Of a stretch of 64,000 bases of DNA, positions 34,693 through 45,087 are shown in pieces. The stretch's first letter is position 1; each line of letters opens with the position of its first letter. The position numbers and the translations under genes are program-made. The notes beneath the pieces are model-generated. The model was not told the DNA's origin and did no database searches. It was given only the letters and a program-made list of their open reading frames with translations. Source of the stretch: Caulobacteraceae bacterium (GTDB taxonomy: Bacteria; Pseudomonadota; Alphaproteobacteria; Caulobacterales; Caulobacteraceae); assembly GCA_019748095.1 (NCBI GenBank), contig JAIEQA010000017.1:1-64000 (forward strand), written 5' to 3'.

Positions 34693-36240
34693 TCATCCCG
34701 CCCTGAGGGCCGCCCTGCGGCGAGACAGCGCGGTGGCCGGAAGATCGGCCTCGACTACCAAACCCTCCGGCAACCAGCTTCGCTCCAGCCGCCCCCCCAA
34801 CTGCCCCTCGACCGAAAGCGTCGCGAGCGAGGATCCGAACCCCTCCCGGGTGGGGGCCGCGGCCAGGATGGGGCCCCCGATCTCCCGCCATGTCAGGATG
34901 AATCGGTCCTCCATGGACCGGGTCAGAAGCTGGACATGCCCCCCCGGCACCGAAAGCGCCCCGTACTTGGCCGCGTTGGTCGCCAGCTCGTGGAACAGCA
35001 GGGCCACCGACGTGGCGGCCTGGTCGTCGAACACGGCATCCTCGCCCTCGACAAGGACGCGCGGTTGGCCCGTGTTATCGCAATAGGCCTTGAACAGGGC
35101 CCCCAGAAAGCTGTGCAGGGTCGTGCCCCCGAGTGTGGGGCGTGAGACCTCCGAGTGGGGCCGGACGAACTCATGCGCCCTTGCAAGCGCCGCGATGCGG
35201 TTGCGGACCGCGAGAGCAAAGGCCTTGGCCTGCGGATGCTCACGGGCCGACAGGGCGATGAGGGCGGAAACGACAGCGAAGATGTTCTTGATCCGGTGGC
35301 TGAGCTCCTGACTCAGAAGGTCCTTGCCCTGCTCCATCCGCTTCAGGTCGTCGATGTCGGTGCAGGTGCCGAACCAGCGAACGACCTGCCCCGCCTCGTC
35401 GCGGATCGGGGTCGCTCGACCCAGCGTCCAGCGAAACACCCCGTCGGCCCGCCGCAGCCGGTACTCGATCTCATACAGCTCCCCCGTCTCGAGGGCGCGG
35501 GTCCAGGCGTCACGGGCGCGGGCCTGATCCTCGGCGTGGAACATGCCGTTCCACGCCTCCCCGTCGGTCGACCCCGGGGGAACCCCGGTGAACTCATACC
35601 AGCGCGCATTGTAGTAGTCGTGAAAGCCGTCCGGGCGTGTCGACCACACCATCTGGGGCATGGAGTCCGCGATCGCGCGGAACTTCGCTTCGCTGTCGGA
35701 CAGGGCCTTCACCCCGGCCTCGCGTTCGCGGATGACCCGGCGCAACTCCATCTGGGCCATGACCTGACCTGCGAGGACCTCGAGCGTCTCGGCCTGTAGC
35801 GGCGTCAACCCCTCCGGGCGCGGCCGGGTGTCCAGAACGCAAAGCGTGCCCAGGGGCAGTCCATCCCGGCTTTTCAGCAGGCGGCCGGCGTAGAATCTCA
35901 GTCCGCCGGCCGCCGTGACCAGAGGATTGCCCTCGAACCGGAGGTCACGGGTGGCGTCGGGCACCACCAGACCCTCCTCTTGCAGCAGGGCGTGTGCGCA
36001 GAAAGAGGTTTCCAGCGGCGTCTCACGCACACCCAGACCGGTTTCTGCCTTGAACCACTGGCGTTCCGCGTCGATCAGATTGACCACGGCGATCGGGGCT
36101 TCGCAGATCCGGGCCGCGAGATGCACGATGTCGTCGAAGGCCTGTTCTGCGGGGGTGTCGAGCACGCCATAGGCGTGCAGGGCCGAAAGTCGCTCGGCTT
36201 CGGTCCATGCGGAGGCGGGCTGGGGGAAAATCGGTGTCAC
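34693..36240 (-). CDS. GAF-PAS HWE/HisKA_2 sensor histidine kinase
   Basis: N-terminal GAF (LHAYGVLDTPAEQAFDDIVHLAARICEAPIAVVNLID), PAS (FRAIADSMPQMVWSTRPDG), LSQELSHRIKNIFAVVSALIALSAREH. Confidence 0.92.
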   Translation of the reverse strand: MTPIFPQPASAWTEAERLSALHAYGVLDTPAEQAFDDIVHLAARICEAPIAVVNLIDAERQWFKAETGLGVRETPLETSFCAHALLQEEGLVVPDATRDLRFEGNPLVTAAGGLRFYAGRLLKSRDGLPLGTLCVLDTRPRPEGLTPLQAETLEVLAGQVMAQMELRRVIREREAGVKALSDSEAKFRAIADSMPQMVWSTRPDGFHDYYNARWYEFTGVPPGSTDGEAWNGMFHAEDQARARDAWTRALETGELYEIEYRLRRADGVFRWTLGRATPIRDEAGQVVRWFGTCTDIDDLKRMEQGKDLLSQELSHRIKNIFAVVSALIALSAREHPQAKAFALAVRNRIAALARAHEFVRPHSEVSRPTLGGTTLHSFLGALFKAYCDNTGQPRVLVEGEDAVFDDQAATSVALLFHELATNAAKYGALSVPGGHVQLLTRSMEDRFILTWREIGGPILAAAPTREGFGSSLATLSVEGQLGGRLERSWLPEGLVVEADLPATALSRRRAALRAG

Positions 36241-36334
36241 ACGCGGTCCCGGAGTGCGCCGCGAACGGCCGAGCGGGATAAATGCGTGAACAGGCGGAGC
36301 GGTTTCAAGCGGGACGGCAGGACATGATCGCGCG

Positions 36335-37528
36335 TCACGAGGCCGGGCGACCGACCTCCTCGACATCCATGGTCACCACGCCCGCAACGGGAGCGGGAGC
36401 CTGGGCGGGCGTGATGAGGGCCTCCAGGCGAGCATTGATCGTGGCGATGTCCTCGGCCGTGGGCTGGCGGCGCCCGCCGAGGCTGGAGATACCGACGACG
36501 CGGGTCTGGCCGTCGATCTCGACGGTCCGCATCGCCGTGCCGCCCTGTGCGAGAACAAGCGCGTCCGCTGCGGCCGCCTCGGCCGGGGTCGCCGCCACGA
36601 TCAGGCGAGGGCGCGAGAACCGGGCCTCGTCGATCACCGGCTCACGCCCGGCGTACGCTTGCCGGAACGACCCTGTTTCACCCGCCAGACCCTTCCAGCG
36701 ATAGAAGATGTGCGCCCCGATCTGGGTGATCTTGGCCAGGGTCGGTGACCACCACGGATGGACATAGTCCGCGTGGTAGTGGGTGGCTGTCCCGACTTCT
36801 GTCGCCACATGGCCCGACAGCGCCCGCTCCGCGACGGCTGCGGCCCGCGTCCAGGCCCAGGCCACCGGGGCCCGGGACAGGGCACCGTCGCAGGTGAAGC
36901 TGAACTGGCACCCGGTCGTCCGCTCGGCCCCCTCGAACACCACGCCGCAGATCGTATTGGGGTAGTTGGGATCCCGGACGCGGTTCAGGATGACCTGGGC
37001 CACCGCCGCCTGCCCCTCGGCGCTCTCAAGCGCGGCCTCGTAATAGACGCCCTGGGTCAGACAGCGCAGGGCCCGGGCCCGGTCGGCCGGGGTGGCAGAC
37101 GTCAGGACGAAGGGTCGGGCCGGACGCAGCGAGCCGATCTGGACCGGCATGGCGGCGTTGCGACGGTGGGCATCGAGGCCGCTGGTGCCGGACTCCAGGG
37201 TCGGGCGGCCGGCGAGGGTGAGGCTTTCCCAGCCGGGTGTCAGGCCCAGTCCGGCAAAACCGGGACTGCCCGCATCGAACCGCACCGCCAGCGCCAGCTG
37301 GGCCGGGTCCATGCGCGCGCTCAGCGCCTGCAGACCCCGGCTCGACAGATCCCCCTCGGTCACCCGGGCGACCGCCTCTGCGGTCCGGTCGGCGGGCGAC
37401 CGGGCCGTGGACCCGGCCGCCATGGCCACGCCGAGGGCCGCCAGCGCGGCGGGCGCAGCGGCAGCGTACCGCCGGATGACGGTTTTCGTCCGGGACGAGG
37501 TCAGGGAGCGGAACAGGGTTCGATACAT
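36335..37528 (-). CDS. SleB-like cell wall hydrolase, membrane anchored
   Basis: LRCLTQGVYYEAALESAEGQAAVAQVILNRVRDPNYPNTICGVVFEGAERTTGCQFSFTCDG. Confidence 0.92.
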   Translation of the reverse strand: MYRTLFRSLTSSRTKTVIRRYAAAAPAALAALGVAMAAGSTARSPADRTAEAVARVTEGDLSSRGLQALSARMDPAQLALAVRFDAGSPGFAGLGLTPGWESLTLAGRPTLESGTSGLDAHRRNAAMPVQIGSLRPARPFVLTSATPADRARALRCLTQGVYYEAALESAEGQAAVAQVILNRVRDPNYPNTICGVVFEGAERTTGCQFSFTCDGALSRAPVAWAWTRAAAVAERALSGHVATEVGTATHYHADYVHPWWSPTLAKITQIGAHIFYRWKGLAGETGSFRQAYAGREPVIDEARFSRPRLIVAATPAEAAAADALVLAQGGTAMRTVEIDGQTRVVGISSLGGRRQPTAEDIATINARLEALITPAQAPAPVAGVVTMDVEEVGRPAS

Positions 37529-37612
37529 GCGGCTCGCGGGTCGACGACGGGATGCCGTGTCGAAGCCCTGTGAGGCCCCAACACGGCACTTTTCAGGCCG
37601 GATGACCGCGGG

Positions 37613-38092
37613 TCAGCGACCGCCCAGGGTGGAGCGAAGCATCCAGGCGAACTTCTCGTGGGCCGACAGCCGCTGGGTCAGAAGATCGACGGACACGTCG
37701 TCGCCCTCGTCATCGGCCACGGTCAGGGCCGCGCGGGCCGTCGCGATGAGGGTCTCGTGGTCCTGCATCAGCTCCTTGAGCATGGCCGGCGCATCCTTGT
37801 CCGGGTCGCCGTCCTGGATCGAGGTCAGATTGGCGAAGGTCGAATGCGCCTGGGGCGCAAATTCGCCCAGCGCACGGATGCGTTCGGCGATTTCGTCCAG
37901 GGCCGCCCAGATGTCGCGGTACTGCTGCTCAAGCAGGGTGTGCAGGGTAAAGAACTCCGGCCCGCGAACATTCCAGTGGTAGCCGTGGGTCTTCATGTAG
38001 ACGGCAAAGCTGTCGGCCAGAACCTTGCTGAGCTCCTGCGCAACAGTGCTGCGTTCGGACCTGGTCAAACCCGTGTGGATGGTTGCAGTCAT
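37613..38092 (-). CDS. Dps family ferritin-like protein
   Basis: KVLADSFAVYMKTHGYHWNVRGPEFFTLHTLLEQQYRDIWAALDEIAERIRALG; start at MTATIHTG, the longer ORF upstream is antisense to the kinase. Confidence 0.95.
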   Translation of the reverse strand: MTATIHTGLTRSERSTVAQELSKVLADSFAVYMKTHGYHWNVRGPEFFTLHTLLEQQYRDIWAALDEIAERIRALGEFAPQAHSTFANLTSIQDGDPDKDAPAMLKELMQDHETLIATARAALTVADDEGDDVSVDLLTQRLSAHEKFAWMLRSTLGGR

Positions 38093-38218
38093 GATGGCTC
38101 CGGTATCGGTTGATCGAAAAGTTCTGGAAGAAAGATAGGAAGCCGACGTCCCCCGGCCAAGGTCTGTCTCCGGCCCGAGGGCTGGAGGCAGCCATGGAAC
38201 GCGAGACCCGCAAGGGCG

Positions 38219-41200
38219 TTGCATGGTCTCGCGCACGCGCGGACGGGGGGTGTGTTGGGTTTCACGGCGGTCTTGGGTCGGGCTCTGGAGCCGGAAGCGG
38301 TGCTCGCCGGGCTGGCCAGGACCCCGGCGCGTCCATGGTGGCGCAATGTCCTGACCGGCCTGGCGTTCGCCGCCGGCGGGCTGGCGGTCCGCTGGGCGGG
38401 TTCGGCCTTCTATGGCGAGATCACAGGGTTCATCATCCTGCTGCCCGCCGTCGTGCTGGCGGCCCTGGCGGGTGGCCGGACAGCGGGGCTTGTCACGACT
38501 GTGGCCAGTCTGCTGGGCGGGTGGATCATCGCCGGCCCCGAGGCCGTGGGATCGGGGGTCGGCACGGCCATGGGGCGGGTGGCGACCTTCAACTTCATTG
38601 TCGTCGGGGTGTTCTGCACCCTCGTTGCGGCCTCGTTGCGCAAGACCGTCGCCCGCCTGGATGGCACGATCGTGGACCTCGAACGCTCCCGCGCGCAGGT
38701 CGACGAGACCGAAACCCGGCTGCATGACATCGCGGACATCGCGCCCGTCATGCTGTGGACCGCCGATCCGGACGGCCGGATCCATGCCAATGCCGCCCTG
38801 AGGGCCTTCCGGGGCGACCGTCCGCTGTCCTTCGTCGACCCCGCCCCCTGGATCGACGCCATTCATCCCGAGGACCGGGAACGGGTCGCGGCCGCCGGCC
38901 TTGAGGCCTGGACGTCCGGCGCGCGGCTGGAGATCGAGGGGCGCTATCGCCGTGCCGATGGTGTGTGGCGCACGCTCGCCACCACGGCCGAACCTCGCAG
39001 GGATTCCGCCGGTCATTTCATCGGCATGATCGGGGCCACGGCCGATGTCACCGAGGCCCGGAACGCCGACCGGGCCCTCAAGGACAGCGAGGCGCGTTTC
39101 CGGCTCATGGCCGACACTGCGCCCTCCCCGGTCTGGCTGACCAATGCGGAGGGGGAGGTCGAGTTCGTGAACACCGCCCTGACGGTCTTCTTCGCCCGCC
39201 CGGGCGAGGCGCTGATGGGCCACGTCTGGAAGGAGTCGATCCACCCGGATGACCGGAGGGAGGTTCAGGCGACCCAGACCGAGGCGCGGGAGCGCCGGGT
39301 GCCCTACGGGTTCGAGTGCCGCTTCCTGCGCCATGACGGGCTCTGGCGCTGGATGCGGGTGTCGGTCAATCCGCGCTTTGCGACCGACGGGACCTTCCAC
39401 GGCTATGTCGGCCTGTCGTTCGACATCACCGAGACCCGGGAGGCCCTGGACGCCCTGGCCCGGCAGGAACGCCGCCAGCGGTTCCTGCTTGAGCTCTCGG
39501 ACGGGATCCGCGACCTCAACGATCCCGAGGCCATCATGGATCATGTCCACAGCGTTCTGGGCCGGATGCTGGGGGCCTCGCGCGTCGGATGCGGCGAAAT
39601 GAGACCTGCCGAGGCCCGGTTCGAGATGAAGCGTGACTGGACCGAGGGCGTGCCCAGCCTGGCGGGCCGATATGCCATCACGGACGAATGCGGTCCGGTG
39701 GACGACGCCCTGGCGGCCGGCCGGACCGTCGTGGTCGCGGACGTGACCGAAGATCCGCGCACCGCCGCGTCGGTCACCCTGCTCGGCCAGCGCCAGATCG
39801 GGGCCTTCATCGCCGCCCCCGTCGTTCGCAGCGGCCTGCTCCGTGCCTTCCTGCATGTCAGCACGATCGCCCCCCGGACGTGGACTGCGGCGGAAATCAA
39901 TCTGATCGAGGATGTCGCCGACCGGGCCTGGACGGAGGTCGAACGGACACGGGCCGAGGCCGAGCGCGCCGAAAGCGAAGCCCGCTTCCGCGCCATCGCC
40001 GACACGGCCCCGGTGCTGGTCTGGGTGACCCATCAGGATCGTAGCCGCGCCTTCGTGAACCAGGCCTATGTCGACTTCATGGGCGGCGACTACGAGAGCG
40101 TCCGGACCGCCGACTGGCGCACCTTCATCCACCCCGACGACCAGGACAGGCTGGTTCAGGAATCCTCAGCCGGAGAAGCGTCAGGCCAACCCTTCTCCCT
40201 TGAGGCCCGCTACCGGCACCACAGCGGCGAATACCGCTGGCTGAGGTCTGTCTCCCGTCCCCGGTTTGGCCCGGGTGGCGACGTGATCGGCTTCGTGGGC
40301 GTCGCCTTCGATGTCACCGACGCCCGCCGGGTGGAGCACGACCTGAAGCGCATCAATGAATTGCTGGCGGAGCGGGTGGGCGAGGCCCTGGCCGAAAAGG
40401 CACGCGCCGAGGCTGACCTGATGCACGCCCAGCGGATGGAGGCGGTCGGCCGCCTGACGGGCGGGGTCGCCCACGACTTCAACAATCTGCTGACGGTGGT
40501 CATGGGGGCGCTCGAACTGATCCTGAAGTCGCCCGAGGACGCCGGCCGCCGCCAGAAGCTGGGCGAGGCGGCCCTGTCGGCGGCCCGGCGCGGCGAGCGT
40601 CTGACGCACCAGTTGCTGGCCTTCTCGCGTCGCCAGGCCCTGCGGCCCGAGACCGTCGACCTCAACGCCCTGATCCGCGAGAGCGACCCCCTGTTGTGCC
40701 GCGCCGTCGGGGAAGCTGTGGCCTACCGGCTGAAACTGCGCCGTAGCGGGGCGCGGGTCATCGTCGATCCGGCCCAGTTCGAGGCCGCCCTGCTGAACCT
40801 GATCGTCAATGCGCGCGACGCCGTGGCCGAACGCGGCCGCGCCGAAGGTGCGGCCATCACCGTCCAGACGCGCGCGTGCAAGGTCGAGGCCGGGGAGATC
40901 CTGGATCTCGAGCCCGGAAACTATGTGTGCGTGACCGTGTCGGACACCGGCGTGGGCATGGACGAAGAGGTCCTGCGTCGCGTCTTTGAACCCTTCTTCA
41001 CCACCAAGACGGTGGGCAAGGGCACCGGGCTGGGACTCAGTCAGGTCTATGGCTTCGCGCGCCAGAGTGGTGGCGGGATCCGGATCACCTCGACGGTCGG
41101 CGTGGGCTCGGAGATCCAGCTCTACCTCCCGCCGGCACCTGCCGAGATCAAGCAGGAGCGATCGGATGCGGCCTCGCCCGCTGCGACGATCGAAGGGGGA

Positions 41201-41560
41201 CAACGCCTTCTGCTGGTTGAGGATGACATCGGGGTCGCCACGATCGCGGTCGATCTGCTGGTCGGTCTTGGCTTCAAGGTCGAGACGGCCGAGACGGGGG
41301 CGGAGGCCCTGCTCGCCCTGCGCCGATCCAGCTTCGAAATCATGCTCTCGGATGTGGTCATGCCGGGCGGAATGACCGGTATCGAGCTCGCGCGACAGGC
41401 CGCAGACCTCTATCCGGCTTTGAGGATTGTCCTGACCTCCGGCTATGCCGGCGACGACGTCGACAAGGCGCTGTCGGACGCGCCATGGCCATTTCTGCGC
41501 AAGCCCTACTCGGGCGAAGAGCTGGCCCGCGTCCTGGGGCGGATCCCCGGCGTGGGCTAA
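38219..41560 (+). CDS. Hybrid sensor histidine kinase (TM, multiple PAS, GAF, HisKA, HATPase, receiver)
   Basis: PAS blocks, GGVAHDFNNLLTVVMGALELI, TKTVGKGTGLGLSQVYGFARQSGG, receiver LLVEDDIGVA...MLSDVVMPGGMTG; start codon uncertain. Confidence 0.93.
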   Translation: MHGLAHARTGGVLGFTAVLGRALEPEAVLAGLARTPARPWWRNVLTGLAFAAGGLAVRWAGSAFYGEITGFIILLPAVVLAALAGGRTAGLVTTVASLLGGWIIAGPEAVGSGVGTAMGRVATFNFIVVGVFCTLVAASLRKTVARLDGTIVDLERSRAQVDETETRLHDIADIAPVMLWTADPDGRIHANAALRAFRGDRPLSFVDPAPWIDAIHPEDRERVAAAGLEAWTSGARLEIEGRYRRADGVWRTLATTAEPRRDSAGHFIGMIGATADVTEARNADRALKDSEARFRLMADTAPSPVWLTNAEGEVEFVNTALTVFFARPGEALMGHVWKESIHPDDRREVQATQTEARERRVPYGFECRFLRHDGLWRWMRVSVNPRFATDGTFHGYVGLSFDITETREALDALARQERRQRFLLELSDGIRDLNDPEAIMDHVHSVLGRMLGASRVGCGEMRPAEARFEMKRDWTEGVPSLAGRYAITDECGPVDDALAAGRTVVVADVTEDPRTAASVTLLGQRQIGAFIAAPVVRSGLLRAFLHVSTIAPRTWTAAEINLIEDVADRAWTEVERTRAEAERAESEARFRAIADTAPVLVWVTHQDRSRAFVNQAYVDFMGGDYESVRTADWRTFIHPDDQDRLVQESSAGEASGQPFSLEARYRHHSGEYRWLRSVSRPRFGPGGDVIGFVGVAFDVTDARRVEHDLKRINELLAERVGEALAEKARAEADLMHAQRMEAVGRLTGGVAHDFNNLLTVVMGALELILKSPEDAGRRQKLGEAALSAARRGERLTHQLLAFSRRQALRPETVDLNALIRESDPLLCRAVGEAVAYRLKLRRSGARVIVDPAQFEAALLNLIVNARDAVAERGRAEGAAITVQTRACKVEAGEILDLEPGNYVCVTVSDTGVGMDEEVLRRVFEPFFTTKTVGKGTGLGLSQVYGFARQSGGGIRITSTVGVGSEIQLYLPPAPAEIKQERSDAASPAATIEGGQRLLLVEDDIGVATIAVDLLVGLGFKVETAETGAEALLALRRSSFEIMLSDVVMPGGMTGIELARQAADLYPALRIVLTSGYAGDDVDKALSDAPWPFLRKPYSGEELARVLGRIPGVG

Positions 41561-41627
41561 GCCGGGATGCCGGCACCGGCCGCCCACACGCAGGGTGGGA
41601 TCGGCGCGGTTCCTGGCCTTTGCCCGG

Positions 41628-41990
41628 TTAGCGCGTCCGTGCCTTGCGGGCGGCGTAGCGGGCGTCGCGGGCGGCCTTCTGTTCTTCCTTGGTCAGTTGC
41701 TTGCGCTCCTTGCGGGCAGCGCGCTTCTCGGCCTCCACCGCTTCTTCGGACTCGCGCTCGGCCGCCTGGCGGGCTTCCTCACGTTCGGCCTTGATACGAC
41801 GCTCCTCGGCCTTGGCGGCCTCGTGCTGGAGACGCAGGGCCTCCTTTTCGGCGGCGCGCTTCTCGGCCAGTCGGTCGAATTCGGGATCGGGCGCGGCCAC
41901 CTTGGGCTTGAACTTGGCCAGCAAGGCCTTCTTGGCCTCCTGTTGCGTGGTCAGGCGATCGGTGAAGCCGGTTTGTTTCAGGTCTCTCAT
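41628..41990 (-). CDS. DUF6481-like charged coiled-coil protein
   Basis: MRDLKQTGFTDRLTTQQEAKKALLAKFKPK...ERKQLTKEEQKAARDARYAARKAR. Confidence 0.8.
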   Translation of the reverse strand: MRDLKQTGFTDRLTTQQEAKKALLAKFKPKVAAPDPEFDRLAEKRAAEKEALRLQHEAAKAEERRIKAEREEARQAAERESEEAVEAEKRAARKERKQLTKEEQKAARDARYAARKARTR

Positions 41991-42191
41991 GCGGTCGGTC
42001 GGTCGTCCTTCGGAAGGTTGGCCCGGCACCGGTAGGGCACAGGCAAGGGTCGCTGCAGCGCCCGGCCGTCGGCAAAGCCGAAACCGGCCGGGAAATCAAG
42101 CACGGATGTCGTCCACCCCCGGATCGGCACCGATCCTGCGCGGACCGTCATCGCAAGGACGCAGTGTGGCGCGTCGGCGTTGCGACAGGGC

Positions 42192-42377
42192 TCAGTCGGG
42201 CTTGTCCGCCTGTCCGACGGCCGCGCCGGCGGCCCCGCCGACGGCCGCCCCGATCGGTCCAGCCACCACGGCCCCGGCCACGGCACCGGTCGCGGCGCGC
42301 TGTTCGATCGTCTGACCGCAGCCGGCAAGCGCCAGCGCCAACGTTGTGACGGCGAGCGGGACAAGGGTGCGGCGCAT
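42192..42377 (-). CDS. Small lipoprotein with glycine zipper
   Basis: MRRTLVPLAVTTLALALAGCGQTIEQRAATGAVAGAVVAGPIGAAVGGAAGAAVG. Confidence 0.75.
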   Translation of the reverse strand: MRRTLVPLAVTTLALALAGCGQTIEQRAATGAVAGAVVAGPIGAAVGGAAGAAVGQADKPD

Positions 42378-42643
42378 GGGGTCATCCGGGTTGCAGGGCA
42401 AGACTGGTCCTGAAAACGCAGGCCCGTCCGTCGGGTTCCGCCCCTGCTCCCGGCGGCCGACCGATCAGATATATCCAGCATCACCAATACAATAGATCGC
42501 AGGCGCGAAAGCAGGACTTTTTTAACCTGAGGCTTACCAATTCAAAATTCATGCAACCCGATACGATAATCGCGCCACAATCAAATCAGCTTAACCAAGA
42601 TAAGCTTGCACTAATCTTATAATCAAATCCGGACGTGCGACAA

Positions 42644-43945
42644 ATGCTGCCCGCAACGCGGGACTTGCGAATCAAACACATTGAGGCCATAAATGGGTGG
42701 CTTAAGGCCCATTCTTCGGATGTCGCGTGTTCACCGACTTCCGATAGGCAAACCGGCTGGCGACGACCTTCTCGCCCGGTTCTGCAGACGACCCTGGGGC
42801 AGCTTCCCGCCCTGCTGAATAGGACGACGCCCTTGTTCCATCCCTCGCCTGAGCGCGCATCTTCGCGCGCCGATCGTGCGGCCAGGATTCGGCCCGTGAC
42901 GGCAGCGGCGGTGTTTGGCGCAGTGGTGGGGCTGGGAATCGGGTGTGCCTATCTGGGTGGGACGGCCGCGCGCGCGACTACCGTGCGCGCCCAGGCCGAA
43001 CGGATTGAGGGTGCGACATCTGCCGGATTCACCGATGAGGCCCTGGCGGCCGCTGCCGGGGGACTGGATGCCAGCGCCCTTTCCATCGCCCGCCGTCACG
43101 ATCCCTACACTGTCGCCGGTTCGGCGCGGCGGGACCGGCAGGCCGAGCTCCTGACCGCCCGCCTCGAACAGCTCCGTCCCGACGCCCGTCGCAACGATCT
43201 GCGCCGCATCAATCTGACGAACCTGCCGACCGCCGCCCGTCCGTTCCGCATCGACAATGCACTGGACGCCTCCCGCGACCTGGAATGCCTGACCCAGGCC
43301 GCATACTACGAGGCCCGTGGAGAAGGCACGGATGGCATGCGCGCTGTCGTCCAGGTCGTCCTCAACCGCGCCCGCCATTCCGCCTTCCCCAACAGCGTCT
43401 GCGGGGTTGTTTTCCAGGGATCCGGCCGTCGCGTCGGTTGCCAGTTCAGCTTCACCTGTGATGGCTCGATGCGGGGACCGGTCAACCGGACCGCGTGGAA
43501 CACGGCCAGGAACGTCGCGTCCTCCGCCCTGTCCGGTGCGGTTCATTCCGGAGTCGGCAACGCCACCCACTTCCACACCACCGGGGTTTCGCCGAGGTGG
43601 AGCAACACGTTGATCCGGGTCAGCCAGGTGGGCGACCACGTCTTCTACCGCTTCGGCGGACGCGCCGGTTCTTCCAACGCCTTCAGCTATGCCGCGCGGC
43701 CCTCGTCAGACAGTGATGTCCAGCGGACCGTGCTTGCCGGGATCGATCCGACCGAACCGCTGCGTCAGGCGGGCCAGGCGATCGCCTACACCGCTCTCCT
43801 CGCTCAGGAAGGCACAGGAGCATCCGCCGCTTCTGCCGCGCCTGAGCCTTCGCCATCCCCCCACGCCGCGCCTGTCGCGGCCTCGAAAGTCGAACCCGCC
43901 GCGGCGTCGGCGGACTCGGCATCGGTCGCTACGCCCCAGGCCTGA
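42644..43945 (+). CDS. SleB-like cell wall hydrolase (second paralog)
   Basis: LECLTQAAYYEARGEGTDGMRAVVQVVLNRARHSAFPNSVCGVVFQGSGRRVGCQFSFTCDG; start uncertain. Confidence 0.9.
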   Translation: MLPATRDLRIKHIEAINGWLKAHSSDVACSPTSDRQTGWRRPSRPVLQTTLGQLPALLNRTTPLFHPSPERASSRADRAARIRPVTAAAVFGAVVGLGIGCAYLGGTAARATTVRAQAERIEGATSAGFTDEALAAAAGGLDASALSIARRHDPYTVAGSARRDRQAELLTARLEQLRPDARRNDLRRINLTNLPTAARPFRIDNALDASRDLECLTQAAYYEARGEGTDGMRAVVQVVLNRARHSAFPNSVCGVVFQGSGRRVGCQFSFTCDGSMRGPVNRTAWNTARNVASSALSGAVHSGVGNATHFHTTGVSPRWSNTLIRVSQVGDHVFYRFGGRAGSSNAFSYAARPSSDSDVQRTVLAGIDPTEPLRQAGQAIAYTALLAQEGTGASAASAAPEPSPSPHAAPVAASKVEPAAASADSASVATPQA

Positions 43946-44217
43946 GCCCCGTAGTGGGGTCGCTCCCGTACCTGGGGGTGTGTGGTCCGGTTATCGACGA
44001 TAGGCCCGAAGGGTGGGCCATGGCGGAAATCTGACGCGCCGCCGTCTTCATTCGCCCACTGGACAGGCCCCCACTGAACAGCAGCGGCATCCCCGGGCGT
44101 CTCGTCAGGATCGGCTTCCTCCGGGACGGGCAGGTTCTGAACTACCCTCAGGCGCGGGATCACAGGCTGTTCCTTCTGGCTTCTGAAGGAAAACCCGCCG
44201 GACCCGGCCCTGTTCCG

Positions 44218-45087
44218 TCAGATGGCGTCGAGCCCGATATCGAGGACCTGGGCCGAATGGGTCAGGGCCCCGACGGAGATCACGTCTACCCCCGTATGGG
44301 CGATGGCCCCTACCGTCTCCAGCGCAACGCCGCCGGACGCTTCCAGCACGACGCCGTGCCCACCCGCCCGCTTGCGCCGAACCGCTTCGGCCAGCTCGGC
44401 GAGGTCGAAATTGTCCAGCATGATGACGTCCGGACCGATGCCCGTCGCCACAAGGGCGAGGGCCTGATCCAGCTGATCCAGTCCATCGACCTCGACCTCG
44501 ACCTTCATCAGATGGCCGACGTGGGCCCGGGCGGCCCTCACCGCCGCCTCGACACTGCCGCAGACGGCGATGTGGTTGTCCTTGATCAGGATGGCGTCAT
44601 CCAGTCCAAAGCGGTGATTGACCCCGCCGCCACAACGCACGGCATGTTTTTCCAGCGCGCGAAGGCCCGGCGTGGTCTTGCGCGTGTCGGCGATCCGGGC
44701 CCCCGTGCCCGCCACCGCCTCGACATAGCGCCGGGTCAGGGTGGCGATCCCGCACAGCCGACCCAGCAGGTTCAGGGCCGTCCGCTCGGCCGACAGGAAG
44801 GCCCGGGCATCGGCTTCCGCCTCGACCAGCACGGCCCGGGCCTCGAACGCGTCGCCGTCCACCATCCGGGTCTCGATGCGGGCGAGGGGATCCATTTCCA
44901 GCAGGCTCAGGCGGACACAGTCGACGCCCGCCAGCACGCCCGGCTTGCGGGCCACAAAGACCGCCCGCATCCGCGCTCCTGCCGGGATACAAGCCGCCGC
45001 CGTCACATCGCCCGCCCGACCCAGATCCTCTGCCAGGGCGGCCACGACGATCGGCCGGATCAGGATGTCGGGCAGGCGCAGGGTCAT
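44218..45087 (-). CDS. nadC: Nicotinate-nucleotide pyrophosphorylase (carboxylating)
   Basis: IADTRKTTPGLRALEKHAVRCGGGVNHRFGLDDAILIKDNHI. Confidence 0.97.
   Translation of the reverse strand: MTLRLPDILIRPIVVAALAEDLGRAGDVTAAACIPAGARMRAVFVARKPGVLAGVDCVRLSLLEMDPLARIETRMVDGDAFEARAVLVEAEADARAFLSAERTALNLLGRLCGIATLTRRYVEAVAGTGARIADTRKTTPGLRALEKHAVRCGGGVNHRFGLDDAILIKDNHIAVCGSVEAAVRAARAHVGHLMKVEVEVDGLDQLDQALALVATGIGPDVIMLDNFDLAELAEAVRRKRAGGHGVVLEASGGVALETVGAIAHTGVDVISVGALTHSAQVLDIGLDAI

Noticed and set aside
37613-40132. 839-aa minus-strand ORF including Dps
   Set aside because: Only the last 159 codons (Dps) are real; the rest is antisense to the hybrid kinase.
43804-44163. 119-aa minus-strand ORF MIPRLRVVQNLPVPEEADPDETPG...
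   Set aside because: Overlaps the SleB paralog 3' end, no domain, compositional bias; not supported enough to call.
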